Origin: Gammaproteobacteria bacterium
Lineage (GTDB): Bacteria > Pseudomonadota > Gammaproteobacteria > Steroidobacterales > Rariloculaceae
Reading direction: 5' to 3'
DNA: 8,892 nucleotides
NCBI GenBank assembly: GCA_004357505.1
Contig: SMWC01000153.1
Coordinates: 1-8,892 of the forward strand
Shown: in pieces, positions 1 to 7,661 of the stretch
How positions within the stretch are numbered: position 1 is the first letter of the stretch
Layout: every line of letters starts with the position of its first letter
Position numbers and translations under genes: made by a program
The notes under the pieces: generated by a model
Seen by the model: only the letters and a program-made list of their open reading frames with translations
Databases searched by the model: none
Told to the model about the DNA's origin: nothing

Positions 1-1427
1 AACATGCCGGCAGCGACGATCGTGCCCGTGCGAGTCGCCGTCACGAGCTGTGGAACGTAAGGAGGCGCGGAAAGCAGCACAGGGGGCGAGTGACGTTGCA
101 CGAGAACGTCGTACTCGTACTTCAGCGCCCGTCGATCCTCCAGAGCGGCCGCGTGCCTCACCTCGGCCTCGACCAGATTCTCTCTGAGCGCTCGATACTG
201 CTGTACCAGCAACGGTGCGCGAGCTGCGTGGCTTTGAAGATCGGCGACTTGCACGCGCATGGCGTCTCGCGCCGACTGAAGCTCAAGGAGCTGCGCGCGA
301 AGTGCTTGTTCCTCCCGGCCCAGACCTTCGATATATCCGGTCTCTCCGGCGGACAACCCGACCGTACTCAGGCTTTCGACCGTGCCCTCTAGATTGGATA
401 CGGTATTAGCCAAACGAACGACGTCCGGAAAATCGAGCGCGTACAGCTGCTGCAATCGGTCGTATTCCGCTTGAGCGGTCCGCAGCTCCTGAATCGCTAT
501 GTCCGCCTCACGCTCGAGTTCTGTTCTGACCGCTGTCGTTTCGGCATCGAGTCTGAGCACATCAGGATGGCGGGAACCGTAGCGCCCTCTGACCATCGCC
601 AGTATCGTCTGCAGCGAGGCTAAGCGCTCGGACGTCGGGGGTCCCGGATCGGTGACTTCTCTGCGTAAAGCGCCGCGCGGATCGAGTTCTCGAAGGGCGC
701 TGTCAACTGTGAGGCTACGGTTTTGAAGACGTTGAATCTGTATCTCGAGTTGCATTAGCTCGCTCTCTGCGAGCGCCGCGGCCCGGGTATCGGCAGCCGG
801 CCTCCCCTCTAAGGCGCTTGAGTTCTCCTGCCTGAACTCGGCGATTGTCGTCTCCAGTAGCCGGACTGCCGACGACCGTTGCTCGAGATCGGCCTCGAGG
901 GCAGCCATCTCCTGAGCCAACTCCGACGTCGCTGGGTCGGTGCTGGTCTGCGCATACAGTGCCGATAACGCTTCGAGCGTCGCCGCAGCAACACGCGGAT
1001 CCGGATCCTCGACAGAGACCGAGAAGATCACGGAGACGAGACTCAGGTCACCCGCGGTCCCATCGACGAGCGATACCTCGGTCACGCCGGCAATGGCTCG
1101 ATCGTGAAGCACGGCAGCACGTACCGCAGGCGTGACCGCCCCGCGCGCGCGCGCAAACGATGTAGCTCCTGCGAGGATTCCGTCGACGTCGAGTCGCTGG
1201 AGCACGTCGGCGTGCCTTGCCGCGACGCGCTCCTGCGCATAGCGCGTCAGCGCTGCGTTATCGACGTCCGTGCCGATAACCGGCTCATTGATCGACAGCG
1301 TGGCAACCGCACGGTATCTCGGCTGAACTCGCTGAACGACACCGGCCGTCAGTGCCGCGACGACGAGTGCCGTCGCAAGCAGCCAACGGAACCGTCGGCG
1401 CAAGACGATCAGGCACCGCGCAATCAA
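1..1427 (-). CDS. Wzz/GumC-like polysaccharide co-polymerase (chain-length determinant), C-terminus cut by window edge
   Basis: The frame is open without a stop for 475 codons and runs off the left edge. Residues about 13-33 form a membrane helix after an Arg-rich start (RRRFRW). Next come PRYRAVATLSI (36-46) and a DPDPRVAAATLEALSALY stretch (141-158), both typical of Wzz N-terminal domains. Residues about 170-240, 295-330 and 365-435 look helical or coiled-coil. The GumC/Wzz hallmark YGSRHPDVLRLDAE is at 283-296. The sequence ends in a Pro-containing stretch (449-459) that normally precedes the second membrane helix, which is outside the window. Proteins of this family sit in the inner membrane with a periplasmic coiled coil and set the chain length of Wzy-made polysaccharide. 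No kinase domain is visible, but one could follow. There is no in-frame ATG near the 5' end. TTG two bases after the tadD stop, with GAGGG six bases upstream, is the best start. The family is secure; the polysaccharide is unknown. Confidence 0.87.
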   Translation of the reverse strand, partial: MIARCLIVLRRRFRWLLATALVVAALTAGVVQRVQPRYRAVATLSINEPVIGTDVDNAALTRYAQERVAARHADVLQRLDVDGILAGATSFARARGAVTPAVRAAVLHDRAIAGVTEVSLVDGTAGDLSLVSVIFSVSVEDPDPRVAAATLEALSALYAQTSTDPATSELAQEMAALEADLEQRSSAVRLLETTIAEFRQENSSALEGRPAADTRAAALAESELMQLEIQIQRLQNRSLTVDSALRELDPRGALRREVTDPGPPTSERLASLQTILAMVRGRYGSRHPDVLRLDAETTAVRTELEREADIAIQELRTAQAEYDRLQQLYALDFPDVVRLANTVSNLEGTVESLSTVGLSAGETGYIEGLGREEQALRAQLLELQSARDAMRVQVADLQSHAARAPLLVQQYRALRENLVEAEVRHAAALEDRRALKYEYDVLVQRHSPPVLLSAPPYVPQLVTATRTGTIVAAGM

Positions 1428-1429
1428 AA

Positions 1430-2620
1430 CTAACCCTCGCCGACGGCCGGGACGGCGGCAAGATAGCGCGAGCGAACCCAGCCGACTGCCTGACTAGAGC
1501 TGACTCCGCTGGAATAAGAGATATAAGACCATCCTTGCGAATCGCTGATTACCTCAACGCGGTCACCGGACTGGAGAAAGCCCACGACCGCAGCGTCGGT
1601 GCTACCCGATCCGCGAACGTTCAAACCCGCCGGCAGCACCGCTCGGATTGCGTTACGCGGCATTTCCGCCTGCCTGGCGAATCGCGTGAGGCTCAGGCTG
1701 TAGGGACTGGGATTACTAATGCCCTGATGCACGCCTTCACTGCGCATTCTGGCGTGGACGACGTCTAAGTTTCCGTACGCGGCCTTGTAATACGTCGGTG
1801 AGAGGCGTACCGCTTCGCTGAGGAGCTGTTCCGCGTCCGCAAGATCGCCGTTATTCAGGGCGATATAACCCGCTTGATTGTACGCAGTCGCTTTATCCGT
1901 CGCCCGGCTTAAGATATTCACCGCATCCGCATACCAACCTTGCCGCGCGTAGACGAGCCCGAGATTCGACCAGGCGGGCGCATAGTCCGCACGAACCCCT
2001 GTCGCTCGATAGAAATCGCGCGCCGCTTGATCGAGATCGCCGGACAAATAGCGCGAGTAGCCGATGTTGTTCAGAATCATCGGCGAGTTCGAATTGATAG
2101 CCAATGCTGCCTGAAAATGCTCGATCGCGACTGCGTGATCGTTGTCGCGGTCCGCCAAGATGCCGAGCGCGTTATGCGACCGCCAGCGCTGCGGGTCAAC
2201 CGTCACCGCCGCAACGAGGTAATCGCGCGCTTGATCCATCGCCTGCAACGCCATCAGCTCGAGCCCGGCGCCTTCTTGCCCACCGGCATGCTCCGGATTC
2301 AGCTCAACGACATTGAGATAGGCCCGCAGGGCCTGCTCGGTTTTACCGATGTAGGTACAGACGGCTCCAACCCGAAACCAAACCTCAGGGTCCGGCCGCT
2401 CTTGAGCATTGATCGCGAGGAGGTAATGCATCAGCGCCGACTCGTAATCTCCACGGCGTGCCGCGCTATCACCTGCGAGTACCGGATCGTCGGTGATAGT
2501 AAGCTCGTCGGTAACGGCCGTGGCGAGACCCGACGACGGCGTCGTTGCGCAGGCGGATAAGCCTAGCCCGATGAGGGCGAGACTCGCGAAGAATAGTGCA
2601 TGTATGGTCTTGTCTTTCAA
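1430..2620 (-). CDS. tadD: TadD-like TPR lipoprotein with C-terminal SH3b-like domain
   Basis: This is a 396-residue protein. Residues 1-24 are a lipoprotein signal: KDK, a hydrophobic core, then lipobox LSAC with Cys24, so it is probably lipidated and sorted to the outer membrane. Residues about 48-290 hold roughly seven TPR units with typical spacing (for example SGDLDQAARDFYRA at 193-206 and NGDLADAEQLLSEA at 257-270). TadD lipoproteins of Tad systems are TPR proteins needed for pilus biogenesis, thought to help the outer-membrane secretin. The oddity is at 325-390, where LNVRGSGSTDAAVVGFLQSG and a closing GWVRSRYL fit a bacterial SH3 (SH3b) fold, often a peptidoglycan-binding module. Plain TadD proteins usually end after the TPRs. 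The TTG start is supported by the signal peptide that begins there, as no ATG precedes the lipobox. The spacer after tadC is eight bases. A generic TPR lipoprotein is the alternative name, but position favours TadD. Confidence 0.85.
   Translation of the reverse strand: MKDKTIHALFFASLALIGLGLSACATTPSSGLATAVTDELTITDDPVLAGDSAARRGDYESALMHYLLAINAQERPDPEVWFRVGAVCTYIGKTEQALRAYLNVVELNPEHAGGQEGAGLELMALQAMDQARDYLVAAVTVDPQRWRSHNALGILADRDNDHAVAIEHFQAALAINSNSPMILNNIGYSRYLSGDLDQAARDFYRATGVRADYAPAWSNLGLVYARQGWYADAVNILSRATDKATAYNQAGYIALNNGDLADAEQLLSEAVRLSPTYYKAAYGNLDVVHARMRSEGVHQGISNPSPYSLSLTRFARQAEMPRNAIRAVLPAGLNVRGSGSTDAAVVGFLQSGDRVEVISDSQGWSYISYSSGVSSSQAVGWVRSRYLAAVPAVGEG
1434..1438 (-). promoter_or_regulatory. 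Ribosome binding site for the Wzz-like gene
   Basis: GAGGG lies inside the last codons of tadD, six bases before a TTG codon. No ATG or GTG start is available in this frame nearby, so this site decides the start. Because it lies in the upstream gene and the stop is only two bases from the TTG, translation is probably coupled to tadD. Confidence 0.55.
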
Positions 2621-2627
2621 CCGCTGA

Positions 2628-2631
2628 CCTA
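2628..2631 (-). promoter_or_regulatory. Weak ribosome binding site for tadD
   Basis: TAGG, overlapping the tadC stop codon, lies seven bases before the TTG start of tadD. It is a weak match, and together with the TTG it suggests lower or tadC-coupled translation of the lipoprotein. Confidence 0.35.
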
Positions 2632-3597
2632 CCCGAGTACGTCGAATGCCTGAATCAGCCCGATCACGGCCGGACCAATTGCGATGACGAAGAAGCCAGG
2701 GAACATAAAGAATACAAGAGGGAAGATCATCTTGGTGGCCATCTTCGCGGCTTGTTCTTCGGCTCTCTGGGTACGCCTGTCGCGAAATTCTTCTGAGTAA
2801 ACACGTAGAGACTCGGCAACGCTGGTACCGAAACGTAGTGTCTGCACGAGCAGACTCACGAGCCCTTTGATATCGTCGAGACCCGTTCTTTTTGCAAGGT
2901 TCTTGAGCGCGACGACCCTGTCAACACCGGCGCGAATTTCCGCGTTAACGAGCGCCAGCTCTATCGCGAGCTCGGGGTGACTCACAGTCAGCTCATCGGC
3001 GACACGCTGAATAGCCTGCGACAGGCCCAGACCCGCTTCGACACACACGACGAGCATGTCCAGCGCGTCAGGGAAGCCGTGGCGCAGTTTCTTCAGCCGA
3101 TTCTCCAGCAGGCGACCCAATACTATGCTCGGGATGATCAACCCCGCTGCACTCATCGCTAACGCACCTAAGAGTTCACGCCCCGTACTTAACTGCGGGA
3201 ACCAGCGGGCACCAAACACGAAGAGAATCGGCAAAACAAACGCCAGCACGAACTTGATCGAATAATAGGTCTGAATCGCGGTGGGCGAACGGAACCCGGC
3301 ATGGACCATTCGGGCGGAGATCTTGCTTCGCTCGATTTCTTCCTGCGGCAGGATGAACCGAGACACCGGTCCCATCATCGTATTGATAAAGACCAGGGTC
3401 CGGCCTTTGTCCACAACTTTGGTCGGCTGCTGAACCTTGCCCAGCCGCCGCCGGACCGGATCGATCGCTCCAAGAAAAAGATACCCGAGCCCGAGACCGA
3501 ACATGACGAACGTGCCCGCCACCAGGAAGATGACGACAACCTGCAGTGTCTCCTGATCGGTTATCAGCACCTCAAGCATCGTGATAATGCGTTCCAT
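2629..3597 (-). CDS. tadC: Tad pilus inner-membrane platform protein TadC (type II secretion F domain)
   Basis: This is a 322-residue membrane protein, the normal size for TadC. Hydrophobic segments are at about 19-43, 114-130, 142-160 and 290-315. The cytoplasmic T2SSF/GspF-like domain spans about 170-300 and carries the TadC signature FPDALDMLVVCVEAGLGLSQAI (175-196, with Asp177 and Glu187), then LRFGTSVAESLRVYSEEFR (254-272) and RRTQRAEEQAAKMATKM before the last helix. TadC pairs with TadB to form the platform that CpaF drives during Flp pilus assembly. ATG is preceded by AGAGG overlapping the tadB stop, with a nine-base spacer. The paired order tadB-tadC behind cpaF is the classic arrangement. 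The sequence looks complete with no lost motif. Confidence 0.95.
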   Translation of the reverse strand: MERIITMLEVLITDQETLQVVVIFLVAGTFVMFGLGLGYLFLGAIDPVRRRLGKVQQPTKVVDKGRTLVFINTMMGPVSRFILPQEEIERSKISARMVHAGFRSPTAIQTYYSIKFVLAFVLPILFVFGARWFPQLSTGRELLGALAMSAAGLIIPSIVLGRLLENRLKKLRHGFPDALDMLVVCVEAGLGLSQAIQRVADELTVSHPELAIELALVNAEIRAGVDRVVALKNLAKRTGLDDIKGLVSLLVQTLRFGTSVAESLRVYSEEFRDRRTQRAEEQAAKMATKMIFPLVFFMFPGFFVIAIGPAVIGLIQAFDVLG

Positions 3598-3606
3598 ACC
3601 GAACCT

Positions 3607-4584
3607 CTAGACCTCGATACGAATGATGCGGCGAATAAAGAAGACGCCAATCGCTGCCCAAGCGATGGCGAACATCACCATTCGCCGACCCATGGGATCT
3701 TCGAACAACATCGGTAGATAGTCCGGACTGCTCGTCATCATTGCGAAAACCAAGAACAGCGGTATGAGCGCCAGTATCCAAGCCGACATCCGGCCCTCGG
3801 CAGAGAGAGTGCGGACTCGACGCTGAAACCGAAAACGCTCGCGTACGACCTTAGCGATCTGCTCCAGAATCTCCGCGAGATTACCGCCGCTCTCCTTTTG
3901 CACGAGTATTGCTGTGACCAGAGCCATAACGGTGACGCTGGGCACTCTTGCCAGCAATCCCAGCATGGCTCTGCGCACGTCGCTGCCGTAGTTGATATCC
4001 GCGAATGTCTGGGCGAATTCGCGGGCAACGGGATCTTCCATATCCTCCGCTACCAATCTGAGCGTAGCGTTGAAAGGATGACCCGCCATCAACGCGCGGC
4101 GCATGACATCGATTGCATCCGGAAGCTGTTCTTCGAATTTGGAGAGCGTTTGGTAACGATCTCGAGAGATCTTCACGAATGGCAGCCACAGACCGAGCAG
4201 GCCGACGCCGAGCGCCGCTGTCGGCATACGCGTGACTGTCCAGGTCACGATCGCAGACGCGATACCGATCACGACAGCGAGCAACACGAACCGGTACGCC
4301 AGTATTTGATGCCCGCCCTGCTCGATAAGGCGTCGTAGCGACGCCAGCGCCGGTATCGCTTCCAGTTGCCGCTCTAGCGGCGACAGCTTGCGAAGATATC
4401 GCTCTCGCAACAGCGACGCAACACCGTCTTCCGAAGAGGTTTTCTCGATCTCCTCGACACGTTTCTTGAGCCGCTTTCTCGCTTGGCGGCTATCGCCGAA
4501 TGCGGGGACGATCATCACCTGCGATAACAGGAAGACGGCAGCGAACACCAGGCCGAGATAGATCAGTACGGTATCTTCCGCCAC
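3607..4584 (-). CDS. tadB: Tad pilus inner-membrane platform protein TadB (type II secretion F domain)
   Basis: This is a 325-residue membrane protein. Membrane helices are at about 6-27, 98-117, 122-138, 268-284 and 301-318. Between the first two lies a charged cytoplasmic stretch (about 30-95, RKRLKKRVEEIEK). The T2SSF domain (about 150-280) has the TadB signature FEEQLPDAIDVMRRALMAGH (150-169) and QKESGGNLAEILEQIAKVVR (229-248), which match GspF-family consensus features. TadB and TadC form the inner-membrane base that couples the CpaF motor to pilin polymerisation. The start is GTG, four bases after the cpaF stop, with a strong AAAGGGG ribosome site inside the end of cpaF. The C-terminus is short and charged (RRIIRIEV). 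Length and motifs are ordinary. Confidence 0.95.
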   Translation of the reverse strand: MAEDTVLIYLGLVFAAVFLLSQVMIVPAFGDSRQARKRLKKRVEEIEKTSSEDGVASLLRERYLRKLSPLERQLEAIPALASLRRLIEQGGHQILAYRFVLLAVVIGIASAIVTWTVTRMPTAALGVGLLGLWLPFVKISRDRYQTLSKFEEQLPDAIDVMRRALMAGHPFNATLRLVAEDMEDPVAREFAQTFADINYGSDVRRAMLGLLARVPSVTVMALVTAILVQKESGGNLAEILEQIAKVVRERFRFQRRVRTLSAEGRMSAWILALIPLFLVFAMMTSSPDYLPMLFEDPMGRRMVMFAIAWAAIGVFFIRRIIRIEV

Positions 4585-4588
4585 GGGA

Positions 4589-5974
4589 TTACCCCTTTAC
4601 ATCCAGCCAGCTCGGCTCAAAGGTTTCGACCGGTATCTCGATACCTTTAAGATGCAGTTTCTTCCGGAAGGACGGGACCACGCCCGTAGCACGTAGGCTT
4701 CCGAGCACATTCCCTTCCTCATCCAGTCCCTGGCGCTCGAAGGCGAACAGCTCGGACATCGTAATGATGTCTCCTTCCATGCCGTCAATCTCCTGAACAC
4801 TGGTGAGCCGGCGGTGGCCATCCTCGTGGCGTTCAATTTGAATAACGACGTTGATCGCAGAAGCGATCTGAGCACGCAAGGTCTTCATAGGAAAACTGAT
4901 GCCGGTCATCGAGACCATCGTTTCGACGCGGCTCAGCGCATCTCGCGGAGTATTAGCATGGATCGTCGTCAGCGAACCATCGTGCCCCGTGTTCATGGCC
5001 TGCAGCATATCGAGTGCCTCGGCACCGCGAACCTCACCGATAATGATACGTTCCGGCCGCATACGTAGACTGTTCTTAATGAGATCTCTCGCCGTTATCT
5101 CACCTTTATTCTCGATGTTCGGCGGCCGAGTCTCGAGGCGCACGACATGGGGCTGTTGCAACTGCAGTTCCGCGGAGTCCTCGATGGTTACAATGCGCTC
5201 ATCGGTCGGAATATATCCGGAGAGAACGTTCAGCATTGTCGTCTTTCCGGCGCCCGTACCACCGGAGACGAGTATGTTTAGCCGTCCAACGACTATCGCT
5301 TCAAGAACGACTGCGATCTGCTTGCTGACCGAACCGAGCTCGATCAGTTTCTCCATCGTTAACATTTCCGCAGAAAAGCGACGAATCGACAGTATCGGAC
5401 CGTCGAGTGCCAGCGGCGGAATGATGGCGTTCACTCGGGACCCATCCTGCAGGCGGGCATCGACCATGGGGGAAGATTCATCGATTCTGCGGCCGACGCC
5501 TGAGACGATCCGGTCGATGATATTCATCAAATGCCGATCGTCGTTAAAAGTCACGTTGGTGAGCTCAAGCTTGCCGCGGCGCTCAACATAGACCTGGTTG
5601 GCTCCGTTGACCAAGATGTCCGAGATGGTCGGGTCTTGAAGCAGCGATTCCAGCGGACCAAGGCCCAAGACCTCATCTTCGATGCGCTGTATGACGCGAG
5701 TCCGTTGGTCGGCATTCAACAGTGCGGATTCATCCTGCATGAGCCGTTGACAGATGTCTCGGATCTGTTTTCGAGCCTCGAGTCCCTCCATGCTGCCGAT
5801 CAGAGAGAGATCCATGACCGTGAGCAGTTTAGAGTGGATTCGCTCTTTCCATTCACTCTCCAGCTTCGACAGTGCGGTATCGGAATTCGCCGACATACTG
5901 ATGTTACTCGTACCGGCGCTACCAGGTGTCGCGTTCATTGGGTGCGCGGGTCTCTGTTGGAATACTGAAGCCAT
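4589..5974 (-). CDS. cpaF: Tad pilus assembly motor ATPase CpaF/TadA
   Basis: This is a 461-residue secretion-type ATPase of the GspE/VirB11 superfamily and clearly the CpaF/TadA branch. The N-terminal part (about 35-110) is helical. The N-terminal domain motif GLGPLESLLQDPTISDILVN is at 104-123, followed by GRRIDESSPMVDARLQDGSR (161-180). The nucleotide-binding domain has Walker A GGTGAGKTT (238-246, Lys244), an Asp box TIEDSAEL (263-270), Walker B RIIIGEVRG (309-317, Glu314) and a His box HDGSLTTIHANTPRDAL (331-347). All catalytic elements are intact. It should form a cytoplasmic hexamer that powers Flp pilus extension (in some Tad systems also retraction) through TadB/TadC. The first 35 residues are Ser/Thr/Asn-rich and poorly conserved. 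ATG at this position is preceded by AGGG overlapping the cpaE stop, seven bases away, which favours it over the next ATG at codon 13. Confidence 0.97.
   Translation of the reverse strand: MASVFQQRPAHPMNATPGSAGTSNISMSANSDTALSKLESEWKERIHSKLLTVMDLSLIGSMEGLEARKQIRDICQRLMQDESALLNADQRTRVIQRIEDEVLGLGPLESLLQDPTISDILVNGANQVYVERRGKLELTNVTFNDDRHLMNIIDRIVSGVGRRIDESSPMVDARLQDGSRVNAIIPPLALDGPILSIRRFSAEMLTMEKLIELGSVSKQIAVVLEAIVVGRLNILVSGGTGAGKTTMLNVLSGYIPTDERIVTIEDSAELQLQQPHVVRLETRPPNIENKGEITARDLIKNSLRMRPERIIIGEVRGAEALDMLQAMNTGHDGSLTTIHANTPRDALSRVETMVSMTGISFPMKTLRAQIASAINVVIQIERHEDGHRRLTSVQEIDGMEGDIITMSELFAFERQGLDEEGNVLGSLRATGVVPSFRKKLHLKGIEIPVETFEPSWLDVKG
4592..4598 (-). promoter_or_regulatory. Strong ribosome binding site for tadB
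   Basis: AAAGGGG in the last codons of cpaF lies seven bases upstream of the GTG start of tadB. It fixes the GTG as the start and implies that tadB is initiated well despite the non-ATG codon. Confidence 0.65.
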
Positions 5975-5983
5975 ATCCTCGCC

Positions 5984-7165
5984 CTATCCGGCCATACCAC
6001 GCAGCCTTGTAATGAAAGTCTTGGAAGTCGTGGCCGTGCGCCCATCGACGAACTCTTCCAGACGCAAAAGAGCCTTGGTCACGGACGACCTGCGCGCCTG
6101 GTCGTAAATCGGCACGCCGATATTGACGCTCTCGGTGACAGCCTGAAAATCGTTCGGCACCAGTATGGGCGTTTTGCCGTGTAGCGCTTGTTCGATATCC
6201 GCAAGCTTGACGGAAGCGTTCTTCGAGTAGCGATTCACGATGAGTGTGAGACGATCTGACGGAACCGCAAGCTCCTTGGTCAGAATGTCATACATACGGA
6301 CTGCGTCGTGTAGACTCGGCAAGGACTGCTGCATGACCAAGACGATCTTATCTGCGCGCTCCAGCGTGAGCGCACTGAACTGATCGATCTGCCTGTGCAG
6401 ATCGACGATAACGCGCTCATAATTTTCAGAGAGCAGAGCGAGTACGTTCTCAAACCCAGCCAGCATGAGCTCCTGATGAAAATCGACGCCGACATTCAGA
6501 GTAGCCAAGACCGATAGTCCGCTCTCGTGTTTCGTCATGTAGGCCTCGATCGCAACTTCGTCGAGATCATTGGCGACATCCAGCGCCTCGAGGAGGCCGC
6601 GCTTCGGCTTGAGATCGAGGTACTGCGGCAAATTACCGAATCGAAGATCGAGGTCCACCAGCACGGTCCGCCGGTTTGAGATCACCACAAGAAGATGCGC
6701 GACATTAGTCGCGAGGAACGTAGCCCCGGAACCGCCCTTCGCGTTGATGAACGCAGTCAATTCAGTCAGCCCTTTCCTTCTCGACGGCTTGAGTTCGGTC
6801 GCCAACCGTGTCACTGCGGCTAGAAGGTCCTTCACGACAATAGGCTCAGAGAGGAAGTCTCGTGCCCCGGCTTGCATCGCCGCACGCATGCTCTGCGCGT
6901 CGCTGCCATCGCCGATGACAATGAGCGGCGGACGTTCGTCGAGCGTATAGCGGCCAAGCGCTTCGAGCTCGTCCCTCGAGTCGGGGCCGATTCTGAGCAA
7001 CAAAATGTCCGGAAAGACTACGACACCACTCAGGGGATCGTACTGGCGGTTAGTGGTAATGCGCGTCTGAACTTCAAGATCGCGAACATCGTTAAGACAG
7101 TTGCACAACTCGGCCACAGCGTCCTTGGAGCGGCTGACTAGTAAGACTTGCAGTCTACTCGGCAT
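5984..7165 (-). CDS. cpaE: Pilus localisation protein CpaE/TadZ (pseudo-receiver plus ParA/MinD-like ATPase)
   Basis: This is a 393-residue protein. Residues 1-125 resemble a response-regulator receiver fold (VLLVSRSKD, DILLLRIGP, LIVIGDGSD, MQAGARDFLSEPI), but the position of the phosphate-accepting Asp holds Arg58 and the usual conserved Lys near the end is Glu107. Residues 135-380 are a ParA/MinD-like domain. The deviant Walker A KGGSGAT (143-149) keeps the signature Lys143 but has Ala148 in place of the P-loop Lys. DLDLRFG (171-177) is the A'-like motif and VIVDLHR (252-258) the Walker B region. CpaE/TadZ proteins mark the cell site where the Tad machine assembles, and an atypical receiver and P-loop are known in this family. 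ATG has AGGGA seven bases upstream, and the 27-base spacer before it is the longest in the operon. The assignment is secure. Confidence 0.94.
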   Translation of the reverse strand: MPSRLQVLLVSRSKDAVAELCNCLNDVRDLEVQTRITTNRQYDPLSGVVVFPDILLLRIGPDSRDELEALGRYTLDERPPLIVIGDGSDAQSMRAAMQAGARDFLSEPIVVKDLLAAVTRLATELKPSRRKGLTELTAFINAKGGSGATFLATNVAHLLVVISNRRTVLVDLDLRFGNLPQYLDLKPKRGLLEALDVANDLDEVAIEAYMTKHESGLSVLATLNVGVDFHQELMLAGFENVLALLSENYERVIVDLHRQIDQFSALTLERADKIVLVMQQSLPSLHDAVRMYDILTKELAVPSDRLTLIVNRYSKNASVKLADIEQALHGKTPILVPNDFQAVTESVNIGVPIYDQARRSSVTKALLRLEEFVDGRTATTSKTFITRLRGMAG

Positions 7166-7192
7166 GATGATTTCCCTGTGCCGTTGCCGTCA

Positions 7193-7660
7193 TCAACATG
7201 GGGAAAATCCTCCGGGCCACACGCCGAGACTCTCTGCCGGTATCGTCGTGGCAAAATTCGGCATCGCAAAAGTTTGCATCCACAGCGGGATGATCAGCTG
7301 ATGCGTGAATCCTGTTATCGAGACACGGACGAATTGAATTAAGCCAAAGCTACCTATTGGGTTGGGAAGGGGGATACCGCCTTGATCCAAGTATCGGACT
7401 TCCACGTTAGCTGTCGTCAGTCCTGGCAGCAGGCTGCTAGCTGCACCGCCGCCTGACGGGTTGAACACCGTGATCTCCGCGATTGCCGTGTCGTTGAGCT
7501 GGCAGACGGCGGCGATGCGTGCGCCGCGTCGGGTCGCCTCGTCCAATGCATTCAAGACGAAGAACACGCGCGCGACCTCGACAACGCCGAATAGTGTGAT
7601 CATCGCGACGAGCCCGACGACAGCTACCTCGACTGTCGTTGTTCCTTGTTGCCGTCGCAT
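7193..7660 (-). CDS. TadE-like pseudopilin (second of tandem pair)
   Basis: This is a 155-residue single-pass protein. A short basic leader (RRQQG) is followed by TTTVEVAVVGLVAMITLFGV, the TadE-like start: Gly6 is a plausible prepilin-peptidase cleavage site with Glu11 at +5. The membrane helix spans about 9-36, and ALDEATRRGARIAA (38-51) is the usual TadE segment after it. The remainder should be outside the cytoplasm. It has Cys53 and a C-terminal Cys155, which could pair. TadE and TadF pseudopilins are minor components needed for Flp pilus assembly. This could be TadF by function, but the sequence resembles TadE. Its ATG is one base after the stop of the preceding tadE-like gene, with GAGGG nine bases upstream. 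It shares an LLPxLTT segment with that neighbour. Confidence 0.85.
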   Translation of the reverse strand: MRRQQGTTTVEVAVVGLVAMITLFGVVEVARVFFVLNALDEATRRGARIAAVCQLNDTAIAEITVFNPSGGGAASSLLPGLTTANVEVRYLDQGGIPLPNPIGSFGLIQFVRVSITGFTHQLIIPLWMQTFAMPNFATTIPAESLGVWPGGFSPC

Positions 7661-7661
7661 T

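Noticed and set aside
998..1010. Direct repeat of GGATCC
   Set aside because: A two-copy six-base repeat that encodes the Asp-Pro-Asp-Pro of the Wzz motif. Explained by the protein sequence.
1141..1152. Alternating CG tract that could form Z-DNA
   Set aside because: It encodes an Ala-Arg-Ala-Arg stretch of the Wzz-like protein, and a short CG run is expected by chance in GC-rich coding sequence.
1940..2560. 206-codon plus-strand open frame opposite tadD
   Set aside because: Arg-rich translation with no recognisable motif, fully antisense to the TPR region.
4899..5591. 230-codon plus-strand open frame opposite cpaF
   Set aside because: It is antisense to a gene with every catalytic motif intact. 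Its Ser/Arg-rich translation shows no domain and it is a by-product of the cpaF codon pattern.
7166..7192. 27-base spacer before cpaE as an internal promoter
   Set aside because: It is too short for a promoter by itself, I see no convincing -35/-10 pair, and it contains a normal ribosome binding site.
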